Positions 33,336 to 43,815 are shown, counted from the stretch's first letter. The stretch: DNA of 64,000 nucleotides from Cristatella mucedo (GCA_009760855.2 WPIO01000070.1:877501-941500); one strand, 5' to 3'. The notes: generated from the letters alone by a model not told the origin. Numbers and translations are program-made.

Positions 33336-33773
33336 GTGCGCTCGAAATTCAACTTCAAGCCATTTGCAGTACCCTCGAAGCAATCTTTTGAATCAATTGT
33401 CTTGGTCTCACCCGAAAACAAGCTAACGATAGTGGTAGTAGTCTATCGTCCACCAGGTACCAAATCCTCATTTATCTCAGATTTTTCCGATCTCATTTCA
33501 ATTCTGTGTGCAAGAAATCGATTCTTCCTCGGTATGGGTGATTTCAACGTTCACCTTGATAACTTATGTGACGCCTTCAGCACTGAATTTTGTGCGTTGA
33601 CTGACTCATTGTCTCTTGTGGCTCATGTGCATGGCCCTACTCACATCAAGGGTCACACACTCGACCAGATTTTCTCATGCAACTGCACTTTGTCATCACC
33701 AATTATTACCAAATCCTGCTTATCTGACCACAAGCTCATTCAATCTACAGTGTGTGCCCACCTCCTCCTCTAA
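33336..33773 (+). pseudogene. LINE-A APE endonuclease remnant
   Basis: Residues 37-41 VYRPPG, 68-75 GDFNVHLD (catalytic Asp/Asn) and 107-114 HTLDQIFS mark an apurinic-type endonuclease. The N-terminal motifs lie upstream in other frames: CLWNPRSMCNK at 33138-33170 and ALTETW at 33217-33233. The SDH motif is near the end. Frameshifts on both sides make it inactive. This domain would nick the target DNA. Confidence 0.9.
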
Positions 33774-34510
33774 AATAACCTGTGAATCGCGAAACCTCGA
33801 GACCCTTGACATCGATGCTGTCCGTGCGAGAAAATGTGCTTCGCCTCTGCTGCTCAGTCCTCCCACCGATCTGACATCATTGGTAGATAGCTACAACACG
33901 ACATAAGCTGACACGCTCGACGAATTTGCACCTCTGACTAAGCGCACTGTGCGCCCTCGCCCAGACGGCCTATGGTTTGCCACAGACATTAAACTAGCCA
34001 GGTCTACTAAGCGCAAACGATAAACCATCTCCTCAACCGCTCCCAGATTAGCTCCTTACCTGATGATCCTTGTGATGACCTAGCTGATCGCTTCTCTCAA
34101 TTCTTGGTGCAGAAGATAGACAATCAGGGAGTCCATCCCTGTGATGACAGCCTCCCCCTACAATGCTGTCCCCCGATTCCTGGCTGCACCTCAATGTCTA
34201 CATTTAAGCAGGTCACTAGTGATCTAGTCCTGAAGTTCGTATGCCAATCAAAGAAGACAACCAGTCCTCTGGACCATATTCCCACTGTCCTGCACCTACG
34301 TTGCATTGATCTGCTGCTGCCATGCACGAGGCACGTACTCGTACCCGTTAAAGCGGGCGCCCGCTACGGCATGCAGTGCGTTTCTGCAAATGAGAGCGAA
34401 GCATCAGAGGTCTACTGAGTATAACTCGATCTTAAGAGATCTCGTTACGCCCTGTCCTGCTCTGACGTTGCACTGATCTGCTGCTACCATGGATAACTAA
34501 CATCATTAAT

Positions 34511-34864
34511 ATGTCATTAGCCTCAGGTCATGTCCCAGCACCTTTCAAAAAAGCTCTAGTCAGGCCACTACTCAATAAAGCGACACTGGACCAAGAGAAC
34601 TTGAGCAACTACCGCCCAGTCTCCCTTATACCATTCCTATCAAAGACACTCGAACGGGTCGTGGCGGACCAGCTGCACTCATATATTAAAACTTCCAACC
34701 TTGCCAGTAAATTCCAGTCTGGCTTTAGAGCTAATCGCTCCACACAGTCAGCATTGCTTAGGGTGTACAACGACCTACTTAGGAATGCAGAAATGGGTAG
34801 AGTGTCTCTGCTTGTTTTAATCTTTCGGCAGCTTTTGATACCATCGATCACAAAGTTCTTTTAG
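34511..34864 (+). pseudogene. LINE-A RT fingers fragment (117 codons)
   Basis: Starts MSLASGHVPAPFKKALVRPLL, then NYRPVSLIPFLSKTLERVVADQL and FQSGFRANRSTQSALLRVYNDLL, typical of the N-terminal RT blocks. The SLLVLLDLSAAFD motif is destroyed by a small deletion near 34818 that shifts frame. Confidence 0.85.
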
Positions 34865-35196
34865 AGCACCTCTCATCTCGCCTGGGCATCACTGGCACTG
34901 CTCTGCAGTGGTTCAGGTCCTATCTCAGTGGGAGACTCCAGAGTATTGACGTGAATCGACAAAGATCATCTGAAGTACCTCTGAAATATGGAGTACCTCA
35001 GGGCTCTGTGCTAGGTCCGGTTCTTTTCACGGTTTATACTCTCCCTCTTGCTGATGTGATTGCCAAGCACAATCTAGGCTTTCACTTCTATGCGGATGAC
35101 AGTCAGTTGTAACTTTGCTTTGATCCCTCCCAGCCTTCGAGCACCTCGAATTCTCTCAACTCACTTGCTGCATGTATTGATGACATCGGCACATGG

Positions 35197-35793
35197 ATGG
35201 CAGCAAATTTTCTGAAACTAAACGATGATACAACTAACTTACTAGTTATGGGCAAACCCAGTGTGATTCAGAGATTGGAAAAGCTGACGCTCAAAGTTAG
35301 CTCTGCCAGAATATTTCCTGTTGAATCAGCTCGAAATTTGGGTGTCATGCTCCAAAGTGACCTCTCTTTAGACGACCACATCAGCTCCGCAGTCAAATCT
35401 GCCTACTTTCAGCGAGACAATTTGGCTGAAATTCGGGCTTGTTTAGATAAGGATACCACGTCCGAGCTGGTCGATGCATTCGTGACATCCCGTCTTGAAT
35501 TCTGTAACTCATTGCTTGCTGGACTACCGGCATTTGCAATCAGGCGATTCAAGCTGGTGCAAAACTCTGCAGCTAGGCTTGTCTGTCGTGAGCGTCGCAG
35601 TTGCGACATCACACCACTTCTCGCCGACCTGTACTGGCTCCCAGTCAAGCAACGGAATGACTTAAAGGTTTTGTCGCTCACTTTTCGGTCACTTAATTCT
35701 TTGGCTCCAGCTTATTTCTCAGATCTACTCCCCCACCAGGCCAAGCATCGTACCACCTGCTTTTCGGAATCCAAAAGTTTACCAATACCTTGA
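35197..35793 (+). pseudogene. LINE-A RT C-terminal remnant (198 codons)
   Basis: Covers the region after YADD: NFLKLNDDTTNLLVMGKPSVIQ through LDF/LEFCNSLLAGLPAFAI to FSESKSLPIP, stopping early by TGA at 35791-35793. The YADD region just upstream (35090-35111) has an in-frame stop where copies read QLYLCF. It matches the C-terminal half of 18218-19420. Confidence 0.88.
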
Positions 35794-36168
35794 ACAAACC
35801 TCAAATCCTTTGGAGACCGTGCATTTAGTTCGTATGCTCCCAAAGCCTGGAACTGCCTCCCGACCTGCGTCAGAACATCCCCTGACCTGACCACATTTAA
35901 AAAGAACATAGAAACACACCTGTTTAGGACAGGGTTGAGTGGGTTCCTGTGATTCGTCCTTCATGTGTTTTTGCGTGCTGACACTGTGCAAGCTGCCACT
36001 AACCACATTTGCAGGCTGACCCTTTGCATGTCACCGTTATTCATGTTGTTTACCAAGCATGATATCACTCAACATTAAATCGTGTTTCCCTTTGCAGCAA
36101 ATGTAAAGCACCTAGAAAGAGACTGAGTTCCGCGAGTGCGCTTTATCAAGTGCATTATTATTATTATT

Positions 36169-36455
36169 ACTTTCAACTCTCGCTCTTGTCGAAAAGATCG
36201 CCAAGCACAATCTAGGCTTTCACTTATATGCAGATGACACTCACTTCTAGCTTTGCTTTTATCCCTCCCAGCCATCATCCTCGTCGAATACTCTCGATTC
36301 CCTTGCTATATGTATTGCTGATATCCGCTAAAGGGAGGCAGTAAACATTCTCAAATTAAATGGTGTCAGGACAAACTTACTTGTCACAAGCCAACCAAAA
36401 TCGTCACTGAAATCGCAAAGCTTAACGCTGAAAATTGGCTCTGCCAGCACATCTC
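36169..36455 (+). mobile_element. Older LINE-A relative, right part
   Basis: Resumes the older element at ACTCTCGCTCTTGTCGAAAAG (TLALVEK; LINE-A TLPLADVI). FHLYADDTHF at about 36210-36245 and the TNLLVTSQP segment follow. Together with 30395-32580 it makes one copy split by the nested LINE. Confidence 0.85.
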
Positions 36456-37130
36456 TTTTTAACTATGCATGCGGTCTGTATGGAATAGGTGCATTTTCAG
36501 CTTTTTTTTGAATTTAATACAGCCAGAAGAGTTCAGGAGGCCAGTCAGGAGGAAGTTCCTCGGTTTGGGAGCCTGTGAACTGAAGGCGTGGAATGTCAAT
36601 TGCACGTCAGGTCAGGGGATGTTGGGATGCCAGTTGGTACTCCTAGCTTTGGTAAGTTACAAAAAAAATTAATTCATTTGTATTGCGCCCTACGATTGCT
36701 TAATCTCCATTCTAGCGCTTCACATATGCCGCGGGGCTCGAGCCAACGACCTCGGTCGTCAAATACATTCACCTTGTCCTTGTTCGAGGCGAGAGCACTT
36801 TAACCACGGGGCCAAGTTAACGCGACGTAGGAATTGGCGGCAGAGGCGGCAAAGGATCTGAGAGTTTTATAATAGCACAGCCTTACGGCTTGAGTCAGAA
36901 TAGAAAGTGGTACAATGCGAAGCCTGTTAAAGAATTATTCCAGTTTGGCAGAAAAGATCACTAAAATCACGAACCATAAAATATGGCTATTGAAAACTAA
37001 AGCCAATTCACTTCCCAATGAGAAGACGGTGCGTCAGTGCGGAAGACAAGCCTAACTACGGAATTGGGACCAACTGTAAGCATCTTAGTAGTAGTGTGAC
37101 AAGGAAATTATTGGAAACGGCAGCAATAAC
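36456..37130 (-). mobile_element. Degenerate LINE-A relative split by SINE-A
   Basis: Minus-strand C-terminal ORF and 3' UTR remnants lie on both sides of the SINE-A at 36668-36826. Left: AGGTGCATTTTCAGC..CGGTTTGGGAGCCTGTGAACT. Right: ACAAGCCTAACTACGGAATTGGGACCAACTGTAAGC. It is very diverged. Confidence 0.65.
36668..36826 (-). mobile_element. SINE-A
   Basis: AATTCATTTGTATTGCGCCC tail, AGCGCTTCACATATGCC, B-box-like GGCTCGAGCC and head CTTGGCCCCGTGGTTAAAG (minus). An extra GTCAAATACATTCACC segment between the boxes matches the expanded copy at 3251-3412, indicating a SINE-A subfamily. Confidence 0.85.
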
Positions 37131-37234
37131 AATTCTTCAACTGTCTCAGCTTATACTGTCACTAACACTTCGCCATTAAGCAGCTCCGTGCACCGTACCA
37201 GATAGCTTTTAGCTAGTGCCAGGCATCTCTTTAG

Positions 37235-37337
37235 TGCATTGATCGTGTTTTTCCTTTGCAGCAAATGTAAAGCGCCTCGAAATAGATTGATTTCTCTCAG
37301 GGCGTTTTATCAAGGGCATTATTATTATTATTAACTG
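37235..37337 (+). mobile_element. LINE-A solo 3' end
   Basis: TTTGCAGCAAATGTAAAGCGCCTCGAAATAGATTG, CAGGGCGTTTTATCAAGGGC and (ATT)4-5. Confidence 0.85.
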
Positions 37338-37634
37338 GATTTCTTAGCCTTGATAAATTGGCGACACTGTGGAGCTGTTGAGCTACAATTGATGCCCGCC
37401 GTGGAAATCAAGATGGCGCTTCAAGTTATAACAAAGTGACCACTAATATATATTTCAATCTTTAAGCCTCTAAATATAGCCAAGCATAGATGAAATAAAC
37501 GCAGCTACCGATTCAAGAAAAACTTATAAGATAGACTATTAGCTTGTTGCAGAGCTTGCGAAAGACAAAATGATGAGATACAATAGTGAATGGCTGTAGA
37601 GCTTGCATCGGATAGAAAAGGCAAAAACTCTTAC

Positions 37635-37828
37635 CTGCAATACATTTTGTTTATAAGAGATATGTCTGAACAACGCGATAGCCTGTGACTGGTTCCAGTG
37701 AAGCTAACCATTCGAGCGTCAAGAGGATACATCGAATAGCAAGAGTATGAAGGTTGTGAAACAGTCTTATACCCGGTGTATTTATTACCAGTAACGACCG
37801 AAGTGTAGCTGCAGTTCCTTATGGCGCC
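37635..37828 (-). CDS. Astacin-like metalloprotease, exon 5 (end of catalytic domain)
   Basis: Minus-strand exon ending at the strong donor TTGCAG/GTAAGA. It carries YPLDARMVSF and HRLSRCSDISLINKMYC, matching the C-terminal LS..DI..IN..Y.C of astacin catalytic domains; the last Cys would pair with the Cys in TCVRF of exon 1. The better-looking acceptor (TTTATACAG) gives a start at 37828. An alternative in the same phase (TATAAG at 37766) gives 37765 and a length closer to typical astacins. Both join exon 4 in phase 0. The frame leaves in phase 2, so more exons (C-terminal domains or end) must lie downstream, but I did not find them. Confidence 0.85.
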
Positions 37829-37904
37829 CTGTATAAATTGAAATTGAGTAGTCAGGTTAGCAGCTCATATATACCGAAGAAGATTAATGTGCCTTAGACC
37901 AACA

Positions 37905-38060
37905 TTAGGTATTGAGCTCTCGCTTAATAGACCAGGTCTTGGGTTTGAGTCCTGCTGTGAACAACAGTTTATCGGGCGCTGTAAGCTGCAATGACCCGCA
38001 CAGCCTTTTCATGAGTGAGGTTGCTGCATTAGCTAACCTATTAGCTGATCTCCTGTAGGT
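37905..38060 (+). repeat. Possible tRNA-derived SINE remnant
   Basis: GGTCTTGGGTTTGAGTCCTGC resembles a tRNA B box and is followed by a body unlike SINE-A or SINE-B. No clear A box or tail was found. Confidence 0.25.
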
Positions 38061-38813
38061 CGAATTAGGTGACTTAGCATGACTCGTGCCTTTAATTTCC
38101 CATGACGTAGGTTCGGCCTCCCGATGGCGCTCCCTTTGAACTACGTTACAATCCTGATCAATCCTGCTAGAATTACAGCTAAACACTCTGTACACGGGTG
38201 ATGAATCGGATCATCTAAAAAACAGCCTTGAATCTTCAATACTTAAGCTAATAATGGCTTTAACTATTTCTTGATCACAGCCGGAAAGTATAATTTCATT
38301 CAGAGAGGCACATCCACGGCTGTGGGTCAGTCGAACTTGCTTCCTGACATGCATCGGGTCTTGAAAAAAATGGCAGTTCATAAATCTTTCAAACTACCCA
38401 GTTAACCATAATCTAGGTTGCTGTTACTCAGTAGTTGCCGAGCTGCCGAACGAAACGGGTATTTTGCTATTGATGTTGATTAATGCGGTCACTTGGCCGC
38501 TCTTTCAATAAAATAAATTGCATTCAATTCTTCAACTAAAGAACCTTAGTTGGCATCCAAAAATTGGGGAGACGCAAAGAAACTGTTGTGCTTTAAACCC
38601 AAAAGATTTGACCCTTTGAGCCTACCAAGCTCTATCGCGGCCAAGTTTTTGGCACACCAAGCTGAAATGCTGCGACTGTATTACGACCTCACCACTCCAG
38701 CTTATTCTCAGAATGATACATTAGATTAGACGAGAAATGTTATATGTGCGTATTAGCTCAGAGATTAGAATAAGCGTGCGCATTAGCTGTATAGTTTTTT
38801 ACCTATAAAGTTT

Positions 38814-39015
38814 ATTGGCGACAGAGGCTTTTGCTCTGTGGGTCCTATGCTATGCGAAACTCGCTTCATCAATTTTCTCACTTGCGCCAAATTCTTCAAA
38901 CTCTGATTCTTCTCTGGAACGCTGTTTTCAGCCGCCTTACTCTGACAGTTCTAAGCCTCTTATGTACTTTGTTAACTACCTTCCTGACTCAGCTACCCTT
39001 CTACATTTTTCACTT
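38814..39015 (+). mobile_element. LINE-D fragment in an astacin intron
   Basis: GGCGACAGAGGCTTTTGCTCTG and the following CTCGCTTCATCAATTTTC resemble the RL.SLPRFLRN coding end of LINE-D at 59550-59600. It is degenerate and has no tail. Confidence 0.55.
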
Positions 39016-39510
39016 TTTCAAGACTCATAAATTGCCCAAGGAGACAGCAGCTGGCATATTTAATCTCACAAAAACAGACTGAAGTTTCAAGTTTCTCTTC
39101 AGGCGGGCTTCCGCTAGCTTTTTCGTGATAGATCGTAGGGCCAACCCCACCAGCGGGCAATCTTGCAGCAGTTCATACTTAATGTAGAAAAATATTTTAA
39201 TTAATAAAAATAAAAATCAATTTTTTTTATTAATTTAATGACCAAACTAACTTAACCGCAATCTTTAAAAGGTCATATGAAAAATTAATATTAGTAATTA
39301 GTATATGGTATATCTCGCCATTCGCATTAATTTTCTCGCGGTCTCTATTACCATTGGTTAGCACCGGCACAAATCAGCCCCGACTGGTTGGTCCGGGACA
39401 CATGGATGTACTTATAAGCGCAGCAATAATTTTCAATAAACTAAATTTTAAAACTCAGCTGTCAGAGTTCATTTTGCCATTATAGGAACAATATGCAAAT
39501 TTCGTGGGTC

Positions 39511-39551
39511 TTAACCCTAAACTCTAAGCCTTAACCCTAAACCCTAAACCT
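39511..39551. repeat. Short telomere-like repeat
   Basis: TTAACCCTAAA and CCCTAAACCCTAAACC units, about five imperfect copies, inside an astacin intron. On the minus strand it reads GGTTTAGGGTTTAGGG. Confidence 0.6.
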
Positions 39552-39844
39552 TGTGGGCAAAAAAGCTCTTTTAATCAGACGAATGCAGATAAAGACTGTT
39601 TTTCTAAGCGTGTGCAGATACATCGCTATTATTTAACATTTCTATGCAAAGATTGATGGGCCTATCTAACGAAGGACTGACTAACCTTATGGCACCTCAA
39701 CCGACGCTAACCCGGCAGACCTTGCGGCCCATGATCCGATTTCGATGGCGGCCCCGACCCGATCCCGGCTACGCCATTCCAATAGTAACTACGTAAAAGC
39801 TGTCCAGATAGGCAGTTGATGCAGCTCTAAGCACCATTTCGTAC

Positions 39845-39964
39845 CTGCAGTCCATAATGCATCACGCTCGTAGGGTCATAGGGCACACCGTGTGCCTTTG
39901 CCTCACTGTGCCGAAGACGTTGGTACTCCGGTGCGAAGTCCGGAGAGATGTTATTCCACCGCAC
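39845..39964 (-). CDS. Astacin-like metalloprotease, exon 4 (Met-turn)
   Basis: 120-base minus-strand exon between acceptor TTTTCAG and donor CAG/GTACGA, phase 0 at both ends, 40 codons. It starts VRWNNISPDF, which directly continues DRDDFLE of exon 3 as in the family pattern DRDxYVxIxWxNI. It ends PYDPTSVMHYGLQ, where SVMHY is the Met-turn whose Met lies under the zinc and whose Tyr is the fifth zinc ligand. The intron separating it from exon 3 is only 190 bases, the sole short one in the gene. Confidence 0.93.
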
Positions 39965-40154
39965 CTGAAAACGCAAGAATAGAATGTTCAATCGAACAAA
40001 ATCAAAATGGAAGAAACTCAGAGGCAGCTAAGTAGTGTTTTTATCTACACAGGGTGCAATTGCGTCAATCAGCAGGCAAAATATTTTTTCCAGCGCTTTT
40101 GAGTTGAAAGCAACTATTTTGCTCATTTCATTAGTTAATGCAGCAGGTAGAGAC

Positions 40155-40238
40155 CTCAAGGAAGTCGTCTCTGTCCGGGTGTGTATGCATGTGTTCCAGT
40201 CCCAGCGAGTGACCAAGTTCGTGCAAAATGGCCGACAT
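40155..40238 (-). CDS. Astacin-like metalloprotease, exon 3 (zinc-binding site)
   Basis: 84-base minus-strand exon with acceptor TATTCCTCCTTGTAG and a weak but phase-consistent donor GAG/GTCTCT. It reads MSAILHELGHSLGLEH, with HExxHxxGxxH giving three zinc His and the catalytic Glu, then MHTHPDRDDFLE. The family signature is HExxHxxGxxHExxRxDRD; here the Glu after the third His is Met and the Arg is His, so the enzyme is divergent although zinc ligands and DRD are kept. The catalytic role is zinc-dependent peptide-bond cleavage, normally of secreted or extracellular substrates. The longer open frames on both strands across this exon are in wrong frames. Confidence 0.95.
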
Positions 40239-41009
40239 CTACAAGGAGGAATAATAAAACGACTCGCTGTGCTATGGAAGGTTCGCGCCATTCAAAACAA
40301 TGTGCACTGCATATAATATAATATCTGGGTAAGGCAGCATAAGGCAGATTAAAAAAAATTACCACAAAAACAGTAGTTACCATTCGCGAAAAGTACTCTC
40401 TTAATGCATAAGGCTAACAAAAGAAATCCATGCATTTAAACAGAAAAGCTGTAAGATTTGAAATGCAAAGTTATCACTGTATTTCGGCTAACATTGTATG
40501 ACTACGTTAACAAGCTCAGCATTCGTGAAGAATTAGTCAAGGCACTGCTACATTCATTAGACAAGTGATCTAGGGTTAAGATAAGTCTCAGGCTAAAAGT
40601 TGTGTTCGCTCCGATATCTCTTTACTTTATAGACCGCGTAAAAGATAATGGGTCCGAAAGAGTACTATCTACCGCTGCCGGATGAGGGCGGAATGAGTGT
40701 TCCCGTTAACGGTTAATGGTTGCTACGTTGTGCAAGTGCGACTCATAAATAGCAAACTTTCAAGCTCACATAGACAGTGCATTCAAAAAGACCGCAGCCA
40801 TTTTGGAACTACATGTCATTCGTTGACGATGCTATATGGAGTAGCCTGTTAGTACCTTTAATAGTTAACGTATTTACATAGTAAATACATTTACACACAG
40901 CGGAAACAAATTTGATGATTTATTATATATTTTTTATGCATATAGCTAGGATATTGTTTTCGACAGTAACAGTGAAGCAGCCCTTGAGATTCAGAGGCTA
41001 TTCCGCGGT

Positions 41010-41222
41010 TTATCGTGGGAAATCGAAAGGTGGGAATTCAGTTGGTGATTCAGAGATCGCACGCCTCTTGATTGCCAGGCAAAGCGTGTTAGTTCTAACT
41101 TTAACCTTTGGCATTTGCTCGCTTCTTTCTTTGCGCAGCGCTCGCCGAGTTGAGACGCTGCTCCGTCGCCCAAATCCTGCTACTGCCAGGAGAAGCACAA
41201 GCGCCCACGAGGTCAAGGTCAT
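41010..41222 (-). CDS. Possible small secreted-protein frame
   Basis: 70 codons. Residues 1-18 (MTLTSWALVLLLAVAGFG) look like a signal peptide, followed by RR, a basic stretch and a KRR before AISESPTEFPPFDFPR. It lies in the astacin intron between exons 2 and 3, same strand. An AAAG/GTTAAA inside could be a donor. It could be a small gene, a cryptic exon or chance. Confidence 0.25.
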   Translation of the reverse strand: MTLTSWALVLLLAVAGFGRRSSVSTRRALRKERSEQMPKVKVRTNTLCLAIKRRAISESPTEFPPFDFPR

Positions 41223-41283
41223 ATATGGCGGCCCTCTGATGGTGCTCTGCGTAGCCCTGGCTGCCAGCGCGTTCAGGCGGCCA

Positions 41284-41760
41284 GTAATAATAATAATAAT
41301 ACACTTTTATAGCACCCTCTGAGAACTGAATCTCTCTCTAGGCAATTTACAGATGCTGCATATACAACTTTACAAAATGTTTGGTGGTAACATCTGCAAG
41401 CAGCTGTCACAGCTTAAGTAGGTACATGCACACACGAAGGACGAATCACAGAGATCCGCCAAATGCTGTAATAAAAGGTGTATTTTAAGCTTCTTTTTAA
41501 ATTTCGTCATGTTAGGGGACGTCGTGACGTACATTGGTAGTGAGGCTTTGGGAGCATACGTATTTTGAGTGCGAGCGAATGTAGGTCAGCTAGAAGTAGA
41601 GAGATGAGGTAACTGCGACGCTCACGACAGACAAGCCTAGCTGCAGAATTTTGCCCATCTGTAAGCGCCTGATTGCACATGCCGGTAGAGGAGAAAGCAG
41701 TGAATTACTGAAGTCGAGACGGAATGTCACAAATGGATGGACCAATTTGGATAGTTATAG
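41284..41760 (-). mobile_element. LINE-A copy, diverged
   Basis: (AAT)n tail, altered hairpin (TTATAGCACCCTCTGAG..CTCTAGGC), 3' UTR with deletions and an ORF C-terminus ending in the KLV..FVTSRLD region. Confidence 0.85.
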
Positions 41761-42164
41761 GAAAATTCACAATTTCTTCAAGCACATAAAAATAAGGAAC
41801 GATTCGCCTGAGGACAAGCCACACTAAATGAAGAGCAGGTAAGTTATAGATTCGCTGTAAATGTCGTCAGGCCAGAGGATGCCAGCATAGCTAGTTGGTA
41901 GAGTTGGTACTGAGCTCCAGGCTGAGAGGGAAGCGAGGCTCCAAATATGTCTCCAGAGTCATTGGCGCAGCTGAGCGAGTAGAGTTAGAGTAGTAGCAAA
42001 GAAAGGCCAAGTATTTCAGATAGGTTAGACGTCATTTTAAAGGTTCAGTAAAGCAGAATAAAAAAAATGAAGGCATACGCAAGTGAGTGATATGACCGTG
42101 TAAATCGATGCGTTACTCAAAGGGGATCCACTACAGGTAAGCAATGGGAAAGAATGGGTAAGAA

Positions 42165-42312
42165 AGAAATGCTTGCTAATTTAGCAGCCTCATTTATATA
42201 GCGGCAGAAGAGCCTTAACGGCTATCACCACCACTCGAAGTTGGCAACACAGGATCGCCCGAACCCACGACCTAGTTTGTGAAGAGCGAGCACCTAACCT
42301 CCTGGGCCACAA
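42165..42312 (-). mobile_element. SINE-B, internally deleted
   Basis: TTAGCAGCCTCATTTATATAGCGGCAGAAGAGCC body and CACGACCTAGTTTGTG remnant of the tRNA-like part. The B box is mostly deleted and the head is reduced. Confidence 0.8.
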
Positions 42313-42696
42313 GAGGTGCAGTGTGTGCCAGTTTCGATGTCCATGATAGACAAGATAAGATGCCAAATGCCTGCTAAGAGAGATCTAAAGACGCTGAAAC
42401 AGGTCTTCTCAAGCACACTCGTTATCTATGCAACGTACCTTTTATGTAAGTGCGCCAAAATTTCAATTTTTGAAATACCAACTAGAGTAGGTTGACTCGA
42501 CTGTGAAGCTGATTAACTTAGTTGGCGAAGTGAAATTCTTAGAGCAGGGCAACAAAATCCCACGCCGAGACTGGTAAGGAATGTACTGGCTGCGCTTATC
42601 CACTTCCTGAGTAAAGCCAGGAAAAGTTGACCAATGGTTATTAGGTCGTCCATATTGCCATTCAACTTCAGAAGGTTCTGCATGCATTCACTTGCA

Positions 42697-42862
42697 CACT
42701 AGGTAAGGCGGTTGCTTTCACGACCTCGGTCCCGATGTCATGGGTTCGACTCCTGCGGTGGGCGATCCTTTATCGCCACTGCAAGAGGTGGTGATAGCAG
42801 TAAAGGCTCTTCTGTCGCTATACAAAAATGGGCTGTTTAATCAGCTTGGATTTATTTATTTA
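42697..42862 (+). mobile_element. SINE-B
   Basis: CACACTAGGTAAGGCGG A-box region, GGGTTCGACTCCTGCGG B box, TTATCGCCACTGCAAGAGG, CTCTTCTGTCGCTATACAAAA and an AT-rich tail. Confidence 0.9.
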
Positions 42863-43071
42863 ATAATACAAGAGGATTAAAGACGCTGCTCATAGTTGAC
42901 AGAAAGATTGAGACAAAGGTGAGATGAAGGTTAAGGTGAAAGGCCAAGTTGGATCAAAACCCAAGTATTGCAAGTACTAATTCCCAAGATAGAAGCTTTG
43001 ATCGTACATGGCGATTACATCAGCAAGAGGATAAGTATGAATTGCTAAAATAAGTGGAACCTGAACAGATT

Positions 43072-43815
43072 AGATAATAATAATAATAATACACTTGATA
43101 AAGCGCCGTCAGAGAACTCAATCTCTCTCTAGGTACTTTACGTTTGCTGCAAAGGAAGCACGATCGAATGATTAGTGGTAGCATGCTCAATAAACAACAA
43201 GAATAACATGGTTAGGGGTGACATGCACAGGATCAGCATGCAAGTATGGTTAGTGGCAGAATGCAACAGTGTCAGCACGCATAAGCACATAAAATACGGA
43301 CCCCAGATATTCACGAAATACAGTGATAAATATGTGCGTTTTTATTTTCTTATTCAATGTGATCAAGTCAGGAGATGTCGTGACGCAAGTCGGAAGTGAG
43401 TTCCAGGCTTTGGGAGCATACGAACTAAAGGCACGGTCTCCAAAGGATTTGAAGTTTTGCAAGAGGTATAGGTAAACAATTAGATTCCGAAAAGCGAGTG
43501 GTACGATTCTTGGCCTGGTGGGGGAGTAGATCTAATAGGTAGGCTGGAGCCAAAGAATGAAGTGACCTAAAAGTGAGCGACAAAACATTGAAGTCGATAC
43601 GTTGTTTGACCCGGAGCCAGTGCAGGTTGGCGAGAAGTGGTGCGATGTGGTAGCTAGCGACACTCACGACAGCCGAGCCCCGCTGTCGAGTTGTGCACCA
43701 ACTGCAAGCGCCTGAGCTCGCATATCCGGCCGACAGACGAGCAAGCATATCCGGCCGACAGACGAGCAAGCATATCCGGCTGCAGTGGATGAGCACATGC
43801 TTCGAAGTCTCACTG
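43072..43815 (-). mobile_element. LINE-A copy (variant A2) with internal minisatellite
   Basis: (AAT)n tail, hairpin, A2-type 3' UTR and ORF C-terminus. A 25-base unit (GCATATCCGGCCGACAGAC...) repeats about 2.4 times at 43720-43780 inside the PACAIRRLQ-coding region. Confidence 0.9.

Larger units (their letters stand above)
32581..36168 (+). mobile_element. LINE-A copy, near full length (3.6 kb), nested
   Basis: Begins with about 220 bases of 5' leader, then a coding start (YDRQQLLSLRHRRSN at about 32823-32870). APE endonuclease, linker, reverse transcriptase, C-terminus, 3' UTR, hairpin and (ATT)n at 36156-36168 follow. It is inserted in an older LINE whose sequence continues on both sides. 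It carries frameshifts, a deletion at about 34018 of some 155 bases compared with 17480-17645, and a duplication with a 124-base insert at 34325-34448. No separate ORF1 is seen; the leader is too short for one. Confidence 0.92.
41861..43070 (-). mobile_element. Old LINE relative carrying two SINE-B copies
   Basis: Minus-strand remnants of an RT ORF appear in order: the C-terminal region (41861-42160), the DDHISSTVKSAYFQ-like region (42460-42540) and a palm-side segment (TLALADVI-like, 43000-43060). These are separated by SINE-B insertions at 42165-42312 and 42697-42862. It is too degenerate for an open frame and is cut at 43071 by the next LINE-A tail. Confidence 0.65.

Noticed and set aside
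40028-40316. 87- and 93-codon frames on both strands over the astacin zinc-site exon
   Set aside because: Both are in frames other than the HELGH frame and read through intron sequence.
40912-41322. 136-codon plus-strand frame with hydrophobic segments
   Set aside because: No family resemblance, overlaps a LINE tail at its end, and lies opposite the astacin strand; likely fortuitous.
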